DNA of 64,000 nucleotides, from NCBI RefSeq assembly GCF_001302565.1, contig NZ_CP012750.1, positions 3,847,799 to 3,911,798 on the forward strand. The letters run 5' to 3'. The translations under genes were made by a program, and so were the position numbers. Shown in pieces: positions 1-7,994 of this stretch (its first letter is position 1; each line of letters starts with the position of its first letter). The stretch is from Glutamicibacter halophytocola. Lineage in GTDB: Bacteria; Actinomycetota; Actinomycetes; Actinomycetales; Micrococcaceae. Below the pieces are notes generated by a model. The model saw nothing but the letters and a program-made list of their open reading frames with translations, did not search any database and was not told the origin of the DNA.

Positions 1-1231
1 ACCAAGTCGGGAATCCTGCGTAGAAGTCAGTTTTCACGATTGGAATGCAGCCGAAGGCAATCGAGGCCGCGACAATCACCAGGTTCATGCCGTCGTACTT
101 CACCTTGGACAAAGTTCGGATTCCCGAGGCCGCTACCGTGCCGAAGAGCACGATGCCTGCGCCGCCAAGCACCGGAGTCGGGATGGCCGCGACCACGCGT
201 CCGAGGACCGGCAACAGTCCGAGCACCACCAGGATGCCGCCACCGGCTGCCACCACGAAACGACTGGTGATGCCGGTGATGGCCACCAGTCCGACATTCT
301 GGGCGAAGGCCGACTGGGTGAAGGTATTGAAGATCGGTGCCACAGCGGAGGAAGCCATATCGGCGCGAAGGCCGTTGGCGATGCGCTTGGAATCAATCTT
401 TGACCCGGCAATCTCGCCCACCGCGAGGATATCCGCGGTCGTTTCCGTCAAAATCACCAGCACCACGATGGTCATGGAAATGATGCCGCCGATTTCAAAC
501 ACCGGCATGCCGAAGGCCAGCGGCTGCGGGAAGGCGAAAATCGCGCCGTTCCCGACCTGGGAGAAATCCGCCATGCCCAGCAACGCTGCAGCTACCGTGC
601 CCAGCACGATGGCCAGCAAGATCGACATCCGGGAGATCGCGGCATTGCCGACCTTGGACAGCAGCAGGACTACCAGGAGCGTTCCAGCGGCCAGCCCGAT
701 GTTTGACAACGAACCGTAGTCATCGGCCTTGGCGTCCCCGCCCATGGCCCAGTTGGCGGCCACCGGGGTCAGCGAGATGCCGATCATCGTGATGACCACG
801 CCGGTGACTACCGGCGGGAAGAAACGGATAATTCGTGCGAAGAACGGGGCGATGAGGAAGCCGATCAGCGCTGCGACCAGCACGGCGCCGAAGACCGCCT
901 GGATACCCCCGCCACCATTGACGATGGCCACCATCGTGGCCACGGAAGCGAAGGACGTGCCCTGAACCAGTGGCAGTTGCGCTCCGAAGAACGGGATGCC
1001 GACGGTTTGCAGAATAGTGGCCAGTCCGCCAACGAAGAGGCAGCACGCTACCAAGAGACCGATCTCTGCCGGTGAGACGCCAGCTGCGTTGCCAATGATC
1101 AGTGGTGGGGCGATGATGCCGCCGTACATGGTCAAAACATGCTGCAAGCCATAGGCAAAACTCTTCCCGACGGAAAGTTTTGCGTCCTCAGGCCGGATGG
1201 CTTTGGTAGATTCATCAGGTGTAGCGCTCAA
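1..1231 (-). CDS. NCS2-family xanthine/urate/uracil permease (3' end outside window)
   Basis: Polytopic membrane transporter that should import a purine, most likely urate or xanthine, by cation symport. About 410 codons are visible; the C-terminus lies beyond the left edge. Seen: the QH pair of TM1 near residue 30 (SFAYGLQHVLTMYGG), a GTSFASVATM segment near residue 85, an ETTADILAVGE segment, and the NCS2 signature QNVGLVAITG. The start is TTG at 1231, chosen because GGAGGT sits 5 bases upstream; no ATG fits as well. It is the last gene of the urate catabolism operon, separated from urate oxidase by a hairpin at 1261-1292. The urate preference is inferred from context; the family assignment is firm. 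Confidence 0.9.
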   Translation of the reverse strand, partial: MSATPDESTKAIRPEDAKLSVGKSFAYGLQHVLTMYGGIIAPPLIIGNAAGVSPAEIGLLVACCLFVGGLATILQTVGIPFFGAQLPLVQGTSFASVATMVAIVNGGGGIQAVFGAVLVAALIGFLIAPFFARIIRFFPPVVTGVVITMIGISLTPVAANWAMGGDAKADDYGSLSNIGLAAGTLLVVLLLSKVGNAAISRMSILLAIVLGTVAAALLGMADFSQVGNGAIFAFPQPLAFGMPVFEIGGIISMTIVVLVILTETTADILAVGEIAGSKIDSKRIANGLRADMASSAVAPIFNTFTQSAFAQNVGLVAITGITSRFVVAAGGGILVVLGLLPVLGRVVAAIPTPVLGGAGIVLFGTVAASGIRTLSKVKYDGMNLVIVAASIAFGCIPIVKTDFYAGFPTW

Positions 1232-1260
1232 GGCTGACCTCCTACGTCAGTCGCTGCCAA

Positions 1261-1292
1261 GGGTGTGCCGGTGTGTCCGCACCGGCACACCC
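1261..1292 (-). terminator. Strong hairpin between urate oxidase and permease
   Basis: A 13-bp perfect stem (1261-1273 with 1280-1292) with a 6-base loop follows the urate oxidase stop. No U-tract follows on the minus strand, so it may attenuate or stabilise the mRNA rather than terminate fully before the permease gene. Confidence 0.6.
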
Positions 1293-1306
1293 TCAACGCT
1301 GTCAGG

Positions 1307-2230
1307 TTAGATAAATGCCGGGATATTGGCCCAGATTGGGTGATTCGCCTCGGTGCCTTCACGGGTGATGGTCGCTTCGATCAAACCGTAGGGACGATCG
1401 GCAGCGAAGAAGACCTCGTTGGGGTTGTCCTGGCCGAAGGCTTCCAGATCCACGAGGAAGTGGTGCTTGTTCGGCAGGGACATCTTGATCTCAGCGATTT
1501 CCGGATGGGCTTCAAGCACTGCCTGGCCCATCTGGAACATGGTCTGCTGCAGTGCGTAGGAGTGAGTCTGCGCGAAGTGGGTCAGCAGCAGGTTGCGCAC
1601 CGAGGCATATACTCCGTCGAAGTCGATGCCTTCGGTGACAGCCTCCTCGGTGTAGCGCCAGCGTGCGGTCACGTCGGTGGCAAGGATGCGGTCGGTGGTT
1701 TCCTTCAGGGTGGTGTACTTGTCCCGTGGGAAGCCGTGGAATTCGCTGCCAGTGGACTTCAAGACCGTGAGGTCTTCAAGACCAGCAACGATCGACTTCT
1801 TGCCCTGCGCGTCGATTTCCAGCACTGCGGTGCGGACCTCGGACTTGTTCTGCGAGAAGGCGTGGTCGTGGTCGTTGATGCGGTCCCAGAAGAACTGCTG
1901 GGCTGCCCAGCGGCCTCCGGTGATCCAGTCGAATTCTCCGGTGAAGTGCTCGCCGAGCTGCACCAGGAACTCCTCGATGGCTCCAACGCCGTTGCGGGCC
2001 AGCCCGTAGACGGTGTTCTTCTGGGTGTCGGTGGCGACGACACGGCCGTTGTCGCCGTCCTGATGCGCGGCGGTGAAGTCGCCGTGCAACTGGCTGGTGA
2101 CGTTCAGGTCCTGGATCTGATGGCGCGCGGTGTCCCGGGTGATCTTGACCAGGCGAACTTCCGCCTTGCCGTACTGGTTGGATCCGAGCACGATCTTGGT
2201 CTGAGCTGGGGCGGTGATTTCGGTAGTCAT
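1307..2230 (-). CDS. pucL: Urate oxidase (factor-independent urate hydroxylase)
   Basis: Cofactor-free uricase of about 307 residues that converts urate, O2 and water to 5-hydroxyisourate and peroxide in the cytosol. Seen: the tunnelling-fold motif with the catalytic Thr-Asp (VVATDTQKNTVYG) near residue 65 and the C-terminal LPNKHHFLVD with the catalytic His. Length matches bacterial uricases. The frame is open to 2299, but the start at 2230 (MTTEITAP) is chosen because GAGGGAG lies 8 bases upstream and family members begin there. It begins 4 bases after the stop of the hydroxyisourate hydrolase, so the two are likely translationally coupled. The product is handed to the next two enzymes of the same operon. 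Confidence 0.97.
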   Translation of the reverse strand: MTTEITAPAQTKIVLGSNQYGKAEVRLVKITRDTARHQIQDLNVTSQLHGDFTAAHQDGDNGRVVATDTQKNTVYGLARNGVGAIEEFLVQLGEHFTGEFDWITGGRWAAQQFFWDRINDHDHAFSQNKSEVRTAVLEIDAQGKKSIVAGLEDLTVLKSTGSEFHGFPRDKYTTLKETTDRILATDVTARWRYTEEAVTEGIDFDGVYASVRNLLLTHFAQTHSYALQQTMFQMGQAVLEAHPEIAEIKMSLPNKHHFLVDLEAFGQDNPNEVFFAADRPYGLIEATITREGTEANHPIWANIPAFI

Positions 2231-2234
2231 TGTT

Positions 2235-2591
2235 CTAACTCCCTCGGTATGTGGAATAGGCAAACGGGCTGATAAGAAGAGGTACGTGGTAATGCTCATC
2301 GACGTTGTTCACGAAAAAATCGATGCTTACCGCGGGGAAGAAGCTTTCCGTTCCCTGCTTCCCGAAGTAGTCCCCGGTTTCAAAGGAAATCCGGTAGCGG
2401 CCTTCTTCAACCTGTATCGGTCCAAGGTTCTTGATGCGTCCATCGGCATCGGTTGAACCTGTTCCGATTTCTTGCCAGCCGGATGCCGTCTTGGCTTCCA
2501 GCGTGGCCTTGACACCGGAGGCAGGCCTCCCGGTCCCGGTGTCGAGTATGTGGGTGGTGATGTGACTGCGTTCTGCGCTGCCATCTGCCAT
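2235..2591 (-). CDS. uraH: 5-hydroxyisourate hydrolase (transthyretin-like)
   Basis: Hydrolyses 5-hydroxyisourate to OHCU, the second step of urate breakdown. The roughly 118-residue protein has the N-terminal SHITTHILDTGTGRPA motif with the active-site His, and ends in the family signature YRGS. The first ATG (2597) is directly abutted by AGGAG, which leaves no spacing, so the second ATG at 2591 (MADGSAE), 6 bases from AGGAG, is preferred. It sits between the OHCU decarboxylase and urate oxidase genes. Homologues form tetramers; nothing here is unusual. Confidence 0.96.
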   Translation of the reverse strand: MADGSAERSHITTHILDTGTGRPASGVKATLEAKTASGWQEIGTGSTDADGRIKNLGPIQVEEGRYRISFETGDYFGKQGTESFFPAVSIDFFVNNVDEHYHVPLLISPFAYSTYRGS

Positions 2592-2617
2592 GGTCATCTC
2601 CTAATAGTCGGAGGGAA

Positions 2618-3133
2618 TTATTTGGTAAGGAGGTCGTTGAGCCGAAGGACCGCGATTTCGCGCAGCTGCGTGGCGACTTCGGCAAGTTCGGTTGCTTCGT
2701 CGTTGTCCAGTCGGCGTTCGCATTCGGCCAGGATTTCTTCGGTGCTGCGACCCGCGGCACGGATGAGGAACACGCGGTCGAATCGCTGTTCGTAGTTCCG
2801 GTTTGCCACCTTCAAGCGCGCGGCGGCATCGTCGTCCAGGTTCAGCGAGGCCTGCTCACCACGAGAAAGATCTGCTTCTTTGCTTTTGCCCTCGGCACGT
2901 TCACCGATGCGGGGGTGCTGCGCCAAAGCGGCGTCCAGCTCCTGCGGATCAAAGGGGGCGATGCCGTTCAAGGCATAAGAAGTTAGCTCGTCCGGAGTTG
3001 CGAAGGGACGAGCCGAGATCAGTTCGTGGATCCAACGGTCTGCATCAACGCAGGGTCGAAGAAGGGCTTCGGCTTCAGCTGCGGAGAGTTCGTTGAATGC
3101 GTCGAGGTGCATCGGGTGATCAGCTCTTTTCAT
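2618..3133 (-). CDS. uraD: OHCU decarboxylase (2-oxo-4-hydroxy-4-carboxy-5-ureidoimidazoline decarboxylase)
   Basis: Third enzyme of the urate pathway; decarboxylates OHCU to S-allantoin. The 171-residue product carries the catalytic His in AQHPRIGERA (about residue 67) and the helical pattern typical of UraD, with an acidic C-terminal half. The frame is open upstream to 3232, but the homologous part starts at the ATG at 3133 (MKRADHP); a second possible start is MHLDAFNELS seven codons later. It is the first gene of the operon and probably carries its promoter. No allantoinase gene is in this window, so allantoin metabolism must be encoded elsewhere. Confidence 0.94.
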   Translation of the reverse strand: MKRADHPMHLDAFNELSAAEAEALLRPCVDADRWIHELISARPFATPDELTSYALNGIAPFDPQELDAALAQHPRIGERAEGKSKEADLSRGEQASLNLDDDAAARLKVANRNYEQRFDRVFLIRAAGRSTEEILAECERRLDNDEATELAEVATQLREIAVLRLNDLLTK

Positions 3134-3190
3134 CGGTCGACATTCCACGGACCTTGGCTGAACACCCTTACCACCGAAAATATTGATTTC

Positions 3191-3221
3191 GGTTTCGACT
3201 CGATGCTGGTTTCGTGGAACC
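3191..3221. promoter_or_regulatory. Candidate operator upstream of the urate operon
   Basis: GGTTTCG occurs twice (3191-3197 and 3209-3215), and the second copy lies inside an imperfect palindrome GTTTCGTGGAAC (3210-3221). The position, 60-90 bases upstream of uraD, is suitable for a regulator of purine catabolism. No regulator gene is adjacent, so this is inference only. Confidence 0.3.
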
Positions 3222-3369
3222 TTGTTGCTCAACTGTAATCCACTTCACAGCGGGTGCGTCAAGAGCAAAACCAAAAAATTTACACGCCCTTATTTTGTTT
3301 CGAGGCTTTCACGTAGCCCGGAAACTATTTGCTCAGACCCCTTGCCAACGGCACCTCGAAGCTCGCATA

Positions 3370-3389
3370 CTAGTTTCACTAGATAAAAT
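3370..3389 (+). promoter_or_regulatory. Promoter with overlapping inverted repeat before small ORF
   Basis: TAAAAT at 3384-3389 is a good -10 element; immediately upstream is the inverted repeat CTAGT-TTC-ACTAG (3370-3382). No clear -35 is visible. The expected RNA start near 3396 would give a leader of about 40 bases before the ATG at 3435. Confidence 0.4.
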
Positions 3390-3434
3390 ATAGATTTCAC
3401 AATGCGGAAGTGTTGCAACACGAAGGAGGGAACG

Positions 3435-3629
3435 ATGGCCACCATCAACCAGACAAAGATTACCTGCCCAACCGATGGGAATCGCCCGCTGGGCGGCACC
3501 GCGGCTTTGCGCACGGGACTGTTCCAATCCATCGACAATCTGGATCCCGATATTGTCCGGCAGCCGAAAATCACCAGCTCGGCACCGTCGCTGTGGAACA
3601 AGATTTTCGGGTCAGCCACCGACCGCTAG
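3435..3629 (+). CDS. Small protein of unknown function (64 aa)
   Basis: I do not recognise a family. The ORF is convincing because AAGGAGG sits 5 bases before the ATG and a -10 element lies 45 bases upstream. The 64-residue product begins MATINQTKITCPTDG, has a single Cys, no membrane segment and no signal peptide, and ends with a short amphipathic stretch (SLWNKIFGSATDR). It is transcribed divergently from the urate operon and stands alone: the next gene is convergent. It could be a regulatory or stress-induced small protein; no function is claimed. Confidence 0.6.
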   Translation: MATINQTKITCPTDGNRPLGGTAALRTGLFQSIDNLDPDIVRQPKITSSAPSLWNKIFGSATDR

Positions 3630-3654
3630 TGCCGGCAGCCCGGGTCACGCTTGC

Positions 3655-4194
3655 CTAGGAATGCGCCAGCAATTGCAGCAAGATGACCACCACGCCAACC
3701 GCGGCCAGCAGCAGCATGAGCACCGCAGTGCGCCATAAGCCCAGACGCATGCGACGCATCGCCAGGAATGCAAAAAAGGCCAGCGCCGCAACGAGCCACC
3801 ATTGGCCCAGGTGCAACGCCAGCGGAACCTCAAGAACATTGAGCGCGCTGAGCCCAAGCAAAGCCAAAGGACCGAAAACGGCACCGGCTGCGCCCCACAC
3901 CACCTTGAGCAGATGCTTCAGCTCCGCTCGCGTAACCAACGCGGCGTGAATAGTGGAGTGCGCAATGACATCTGCAACGAGGCTCGCCATCAGCACCGCT
4001 GCCACCGTAACCACCAGGCTCAGCGCGGCACCGCCAGCAGTGGGGGCGCTACCGTGGGAACCGGCAGCAATCATCACGGCGAGCGCGGTGAAGGTGACAT
4101 ACACGCGCTCCTTGAGCATCGCGGCCCGCTCATCCGCAGTCGCCGCCGAATCATTGAATTCCTTTTGCACTGCCGCCACCTCGCCATGGGCCAT
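3655..4194 (-). CDS. Integral membrane protein of unknown function
   Basis: The 179-residue protein has a short charged N-terminus (MAHGEVAAVQKEFNDSA) followed by about five hydrophobic helices (residues 33-45, 56-77, 97-120, 127-144, 153-176) with Arg/Lys-rich loops (AMRRMRLGLWR). No catalytic motif is visible. It appears monocistronic, convergent with the small ORF at 3435 and divergent from the SDR gene. The start has no good ribosome binding site, so a leaderless mRNA or a different start is possible. I assign no function. Confidence 0.75.
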   Translation of the reverse strand: MAHGEVAAVQKEFNDSAATADERAAMLKERVYVTFTALAVMIAAGSHGSAPTAGGAALSLVVTVAAVLMASLVADVIAHSTIHAALVTRAELKHLLKVVWGAAGAVFGPLALLGLSALNVLEVPLALHLGQWWLVAALAFFAFLAMRRMRLGLWRTAVLMLLLAAVGVVVILLQLLAHS

Positions 4195-4349
4195 CAGGAT
4201 TAGAAACCCAGTTTATCGCTCACTGTAACGCAAGAAATCAGGTGGTCATGCAACATCCGGTACACCGGCTGGGCATTGCGAGCGCGGATTCCTAGGATGG
4301 GAGCACGCACGTTAACACCGATGTTGATGGAATCCTGCAAGGAGAAATG

Positions 4350-5114
4350 ATGCCCCAGTCCTCTCGCCCAGTTGAGCAAGGCCGCACAATCGTGATCACT
4401 GGCGCTGGCACGGGCATCGGCCGCGCCACGGCTCGCCTGCTCCTATCCCAGGGCTGGAATGTCGCTCTGGCGGGACGCACCAAGACCACCTTGGAAGAAA
4501 CCGCGCAGTCCCATCCTTCGGCTTTGGTTCATCCCGCCGATGTCACCGATCCCGGCGCCGTCGATGAGCTGTTCTCGGCAGCACAACACCGTTTTGGAAC
4601 TGTCGACGTGCTCTTTAATAACGCTGGCATCTTTGGCCCCTCGGTTTCCATAGACGAGTTGAGCCCTGAACAGTGGGATCAGGTGTGCCAGATCAATCTG
4701 ACCGGAGCCATCAACGCCGCACGCAGCGCCTTTGCGCACTTCAAGGCCAACGGCGGTGGCCGCATCATCAACAACGGGTCGATTTCTGCACAGGTTCCAC
4801 GGGTGAATTCGGTGGCCTACACGGTGACCAAGCACGGAATCGCGGGGCTAACGAAGGCCTTGGAACTTGATGGCCGCCCGCATCGGATCCGTGCCACTCA
4901 AGTGGATATCGGCAACACGGCCAGCGACTTGCTTGATGATTTCGGGGCGAATAACGGCGCCCTGCAGCCCAGCGGGCAACGGATTGTTGAACCGACATTC
5001 CCGTTGGAGCAGGCCGCCGAAGCCATCGCCTATATCGCCGGCGTGCCCCTGGGCACCTCAATCAACCAATTCACCATCACGGCCGGTGGCATGCCATACA
5101 TTGGAAGAGGCTAG
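4350..5114 (+). CDS. Short-chain dehydrogenase/reductase (SDR)
   Basis: Classical SDR of about 254 residues, an NAD(P)-dependent oxidoreductase of unknown substrate. Seen: the glycine-rich cofactor loop TGAGTGIGRATA near residue 17, an Arg after the second strand (ALAGRTK) that favours NADP(H), the NNAG motif, the catalytic Ser in NNGSISAQ, and YTVTKHG as YxxxK. AAGGAG precedes two consecutive ATGs; the second (4350) has the better 5-base spacing. The NTF2-like gene follows 9 bases downstream with its own AGGAGG, so the two form an operon and may act on the same small molecule. Confidence 0.92.
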   Translation: MPQSSRPVEQGRTIVITGAGTGIGRATARLLLSQGWNVALAGRTKTTLEETAQSHPSALVHPADVTDPGAVDELFSAAQHRFGTVDVLFNNAGIFGPSVSIDELSPEQWDQVCQINLTGAINAARSAFAHFKANGGGRIINNGSISAQVPRVNSVAYTVTKHGIAGLTKALELDGRPHRIRATQVDIGNTASDLLDDFGANNGALQPSGQRIVEPTFPLEQAAEAIAYIAGVPLGTSINQFTITAGGMPYIGRG

Positions 5115-5123
5115 GAGGAAACC

Positions 5124-5516
5124 ATGCATGTCGAGATTCCGGCAACCTGCGGCAACGCTCCACGCCATCGGATCATTACCGACGTCCTGGCTGCGGCTTA
5201 TGGCAAAGACCTGCCCCTGCTTGAACAGTGGTTTTCAGAGGATATCCAGTGGAACATCGCGGGCAAAGGGTCCTTGGACGGCTTCGATGCGGTGCGGCAG
5301 TGGATACTCGAAGCACCGGCCACCGGGTCTGTGCAGTTTTTCAGCGTGCTGACCCACGGTTCGGAAGGAAGCGCCGACGGCCGGTCCTGCGACAGTAAAC
5401 ATTCAGTGGTCCACTTCAGCCATGTGCTGAAATTCGCGTCTGCCGGCAAAGCCGCAAAAATCAAGGAAATCCGCAGCTACTTCGTGCAGCAGCCGGCCAT
5501 CGGGTTAGAGATCTAG
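5124..5516 (+). CDS. NTF2-like/SnoaL-like domain protein
   Basis: The 130-residue protein has the pattern of the NTF2-like fold: an N-terminal helical pair (RHRIITDVLAAAYGKD), FSEDIQWNIAGKG, and a C-terminal beta sheet ending in IKEIRSYFVQQ. Such proteins bind or isomerise small hydrophobic molecules, or simply serve as binding folds. AGGAGGAAACC precedes the ATG. It is co-transcribed with the upstream SDR. Its stop overlaps the stop of the convergent SRPBCC gene in the shared bases CTAG (5513-5516). The substrate is unknown. Confidence 0.8.
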   Translation: MHVEIPATCGNAPRHRIITDVLAAAYGKDLPLLEQWFSEDIQWNIAGKGSLDGFDAVRQWILEAPATGSVQFFSVLTHGSEGSADGRSCDSKHSVVHFSHVLKFASAGKAAKIKEIRSYFVQQPAIGLEI

Positions 5517-5953
5517 AAGTACTCGGCCAGCAGCGCTTCAAGCTTGCCCAAGGCGGAATGCCAAGCCTTGGTGCTGGAATCAACTACTTCATAGGGCAGC
5601 GGTCCCTGGGTCAGGGTCAGCATGGTCTGTCCCGCAAACTCCTTGAATTCGATACGAGTCTCAATGACCAGGTCAAGAGTCATCTCATGCGGGCCATCGG
5701 CGCTGACCAGGCACTCGTATTCATCGAAGGAAGTCAGCACGGCCTTGAGTGGAACCTTGGCCTCCGGGTTTTCGATCTGAACCATTTCCAGTTCATGACG
5801 GCCGCCGACCTTTGCTTCAAAAACAACCGATTCCTCATTGACGGCCCACCCCTGTGGCCCCCACCATTGGGCAATGATTTCGGGTTCTACGAAGGCTGCC
5901 CACACGGCGGTTTTCGGGGCGGAAAACTGTCGTGCAATCACCAGTTCAGTCAT
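5513..5953 (-). CDS. SRPBCC (AHSA1/START-like) domain protein
   Basis: About 146 residues with the AHSA1-type pattern: an N-terminal strand MTELVIARQFSAPK, then VWAAFVEPEIIAQWWGP, and a C-terminal helix TKAWHSALGKLEALLAEYF. These proteins form a hydrophobic cavity and are often stress- or detoxification-linked with unknown ligands. ATG 5953 has GGAA at suitable spacing; ATG 5962 is possible. The gene is convergent with the NTF2-like gene, sharing CTAG at the stops. Confidence 0.88.
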   Translation of the reverse strand: MTELVIARQFSAPKTAVWAAFVEPEIIAQWWGPQGWAVNEESVVFEAKVGGRHELEMVQIENPEAKVPLKAVLTSFDEYECLVSADGPHEMTLDLVIETRIEFKEFAGQTMLTLTQGPLPYEVVDSSTKAWHSALGKLEALLAEYF

Positions 5954-6061
5954 CGATTCCATGAGTTAAATGGTATCGCGGCATTCTTGCCGCACCCTGC
6001 GAAGCTGTGCCCGGATCAACCCTGGGCGACGTGGCCTTGCTCATGGGGATGGCGCGCCTGG

Positions 6062-6319
6062 CTACTGCTGGCGGCGACGCGGTTCCAGCCGGCTGGCCGT
6101 GTACAGCGTCTGCTCATCAGGCTGGGTCCCCGCGGCCTCATGGGCCGCCTTGACCTTCATGGCCCGGTCCCACTTGATCCGCTCGCGAGGGCTGGCTTCC
6201 ACGCGGCGTTCCGCAGGACCGAAAATGCTCAGTCCCAAATACTTCAGGCGCCAGAGAATGCGATAGCCAATGCTCAACCCGGTGGTATCGGTGATGATTG
6301 GCAGCGGAGATTCATCCAT
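6062..6319 (-). CDS. Small basic protein of unknown function (85 aa)
   Basis: The product starts MDESPLPIITDTTGLS, contains a hydrophobic/aromatic segment (SIGYRILWRLKYLGLSIFGPAE) that may be membrane-peripheral, and a strongly charged C-terminal half rich in Arg and Lys ending RLEPRRRQQ. The start at 6319 has AGAGGA 8-9 bases upstream; the frame is open to 6370 without a better signal. Its presumed promoter contains the perfect 20-bp palindrome at 6377-6396, so it is probably regulated by a DNA-binding protein such as the neighbouring MarR-type regulator. Function unknown. Confidence 0.65.
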   Translation of the reverse strand: MDESPLPIITDTTGLSIGYRILWRLKYLGLSIFGPAERRVEASPRERIKWDRAMKVKAAHEAAGTQPDEQTLYTASRLEPRRRQQ

Positions 6320-6376
6320 GCGAGTGGTCCTCTGCAGTATGCGTGGGTGTTGGTGCTTTTGTCCCAGCATACCTTA

Positions 6377-6396
6377 TTAGTTGGTGCACCAACTAA
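6377..6396. promoter_or_regulatory. Perfect 20-bp palindromic operator
   Basis: TTAGTTGGTGCACCAACTAA reads identically on both strands. It lies 58 bases upstream of the small basic protein gene and 8 bases past the stop of the MarR-type gene, in the position of a promoter operator. The absence of a U-tract and the central GTGCAC argue for a dimeric regulator site rather than a terminator. Confidence 0.65.
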
Positions 6397-6404
6397 ATGG
6401 CTGG

Positions 6405-6866
6405 CTACTCCTTCGGCGCATTGACGCCAGCGGCGATCAGGCGGTCCAGGATGCCCCTGAGCTCAACAACGTCCTTCTCTGAGAGCTCGAGTCGAGACAT
6501 CATCTGCAGCGGAACTTTCAGCGCCTCCTTGCGAAGTTCAGCACCCTTACCAGTGGGCTGGAGGATGACTGCGCGCTCGTCCTGCGGATTTTTGGATTTG
6601 TCCACCAGGCCGGCGGCCTCCAACCGCTTGACCAGCGGAGACAGTGTTCCAGGATCCAGGTGCAACTGCTCGCTCAGTTCACGGGCGCTCATCGGGCCAG
6701 AATCCCACAGCGCCAGCATCACCAGGTACTGCGGGTGGGTCAGGCCCAGTGGATCCAGCACGGGCTTATAGGCAGAGATCACCGTTCGAGAGGCAACCGC
6801 CAAACCAAAGCACACCTGCTTTTCCAGCTTGAGAAGATCATCCTCCGGAAGAATAGCGCTGTCCAC
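6405..6866 (-). CDS. ohrR: MarR-family transcriptional regulator, OhrR type
   Basis: A 153-residue winged-helix repressor. The OhrR-like features are the N-terminal redox Cys in KLEKQVCFGLAVASR (about residue 17), the following Tyr-containing helix (SAYKPVLDPLGLTHPQYLVM), and the wing region KNPQDERAVILQPTGKG. In the known family this Cys is oxidised by organic hydroperoxides, which releases the operator. The GTG at 6866 is chosen: AAGGAG lies 11 bases upstream and homology begins there; the frame is open to 7130. No ohr gene is adjacent; pirin is divergent, and the palindrome at 6377 is a likely target. The OhrR assignment rests on the Cys and alignment by eye. Confidence 0.8.
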   Translation of the reverse strand: MDSAILPEDDLLKLEKQVCFGLAVASRTVISAYKPVLDPLGLTHPQYLVMLALWDSGPMSARELSEQLHLDPGTLSPLVKRLEAAGLVDKSKNPQDERAVILQPTGKGAELRKEALKVPLQMMSRLELSEKDVVELRGILDRLIAAGVNAPKE

Positions 6867-6975
6867 GTTGCTGCAAACTCCTTGAAATCGGGGCAATACC
6901 GGTGCCTTGATCGTACCCCGGCCTAACCGCCAGTCGATTGTAGCCAAAGCCCGGTGCAGTGAATAACCTTGGCTT

Positions 6976-7977
6976 ATGAGCAATCTCGAGCACAGCCCGG
7001 CAGAAGTCAACTGCAGTGAAGTCACATCCCATGCCGAGGTTGAAGTCTTGACGCCTCGAGAGGTCCCGCTGGGCGGTCCCCGGGCCATGACAGTATTCCG
7101 CACCCTGCCGCAAAAGCAGCGCAGCCTCATCGGTGCCTGGTGCTTCCTGGACCACTACGGCCCCGACGACGTCAAAGCCACCGGCGGCATGAACGTTCCA
7201 CGCCACCCCCACACCGGGCTGCAAACAGTCTCCTGGCTATTCACCGGAGAAATCAACCACATGGATTCGGCAGGCTTCAAAGCCACCGTCCGCCCGGGCG
7301 AGGTCAACCTCATGACCGCCGGGCACGGCATTAGCCACTCCGAAATCCTCACCGATGGCACCACCATTCTGCACGGCGCCCAGCTGTGGACTGCATTGCC
7401 CGAGCACGCCCGGGACATGGAACACACCTTTGAAAATTATCAGCCAGAACCGCTCTCTGGGCCAGGATGGTCCATGTCCGTTTTCATGGGCAGCTACGAA
7501 ATCTCCGGGCAGCGCTCCGCCTCCCCGATCGCGACCCACTCGGAGCTGGGCGGCGCTGAATTGCGCCTGGAGCCGAACACCCAGATTGAGATCCTGGTCC
7601 CGGAGCATCATGAGCACGGAATCCTCCTGGATTCAGGCGCCCTGCAGCTCAACGGGCACCAGCTGGCCCCACGCGATCTCGGGTTCGTGCGCACTGGTTC
7701 CAACACCCTGCGCCTGGCTTCCGGCGACGAACCGGTGCTGGCCCTGCTCATCGGCGGAGAACCATTGAAGGAAGACATCTTGATGTGGTGGAACTTTGTG
7801 GGCCGCACCCACGAGGAAGTCCTCGCCTTCCGCGCGCAGTGGCAAGCCGAGATCGGAGCAGAACCAGGAGATGTGTCCGAGGATCGCTTCGGACCGTTCC
7901 CGCCTGGCACCCCGGCGGCCCTGCCCGCCCCAGCCCTTCCCACCGTTCGCCTGCGTCCGCGCGTGAACCCTTCCTGA
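6976..7977 (+). CDS. Pirin family protein
   Basis: A bicupin of 333 residues. The N-terminal cupin has the metal-binding HPHTGLQTVSWLFTG with two His, an Asp-rich stretch, and the pirin motif MTAGHGISHSE containing the third His and the Glu ligand. Some bacterial pirins are quercetinases, others bind partner enzymes; which applies is not clear. No good ribosome binding site is seen before the ATG, which follows closely a possible -10, so a leaderless mRNA is possible. It is divergent from the OhrR-type regulator and followed 17 bases later by a GNAT gene. Confidence 0.93.
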   Translation: MSNLEHSPAEVNCSEVTSHAEVEVLTPREVPLGGPRAMTVFRTLPQKQRSLIGAWCFLDHYGPDDVKATGGMNVPRHPHTGLQTVSWLFTGEINHMDSAGFKATVRPGEVNLMTAGHGISHSEILTDGTTILHGAQLWTALPEHARDMEHTFENYQPEPLSGPGWSMSVFMGSYEISGQRSASPIATHSELGGAELRLEPNTQIEILVPEHHEHGILLDSGALQLNGHQLAPRDLGFVRTGSNTLRLASGDEPVLALLIGGEPLKEDILMWWNFVGRTHEEVLAFRAQWQAEIGAEPGDVSEDRFGPFPPGTPAALPAPALPTVRLRPRVNPS

Positions 7978-7994
7978 CCCAAAGGACACCAAAC

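Noticed and set aside
45..719. 224-codon open frame on the plus strand
   Set aside because: It is the antisense shadow of the NCS2 permease; the minus strand carries the family motifs and ribosome binding site.
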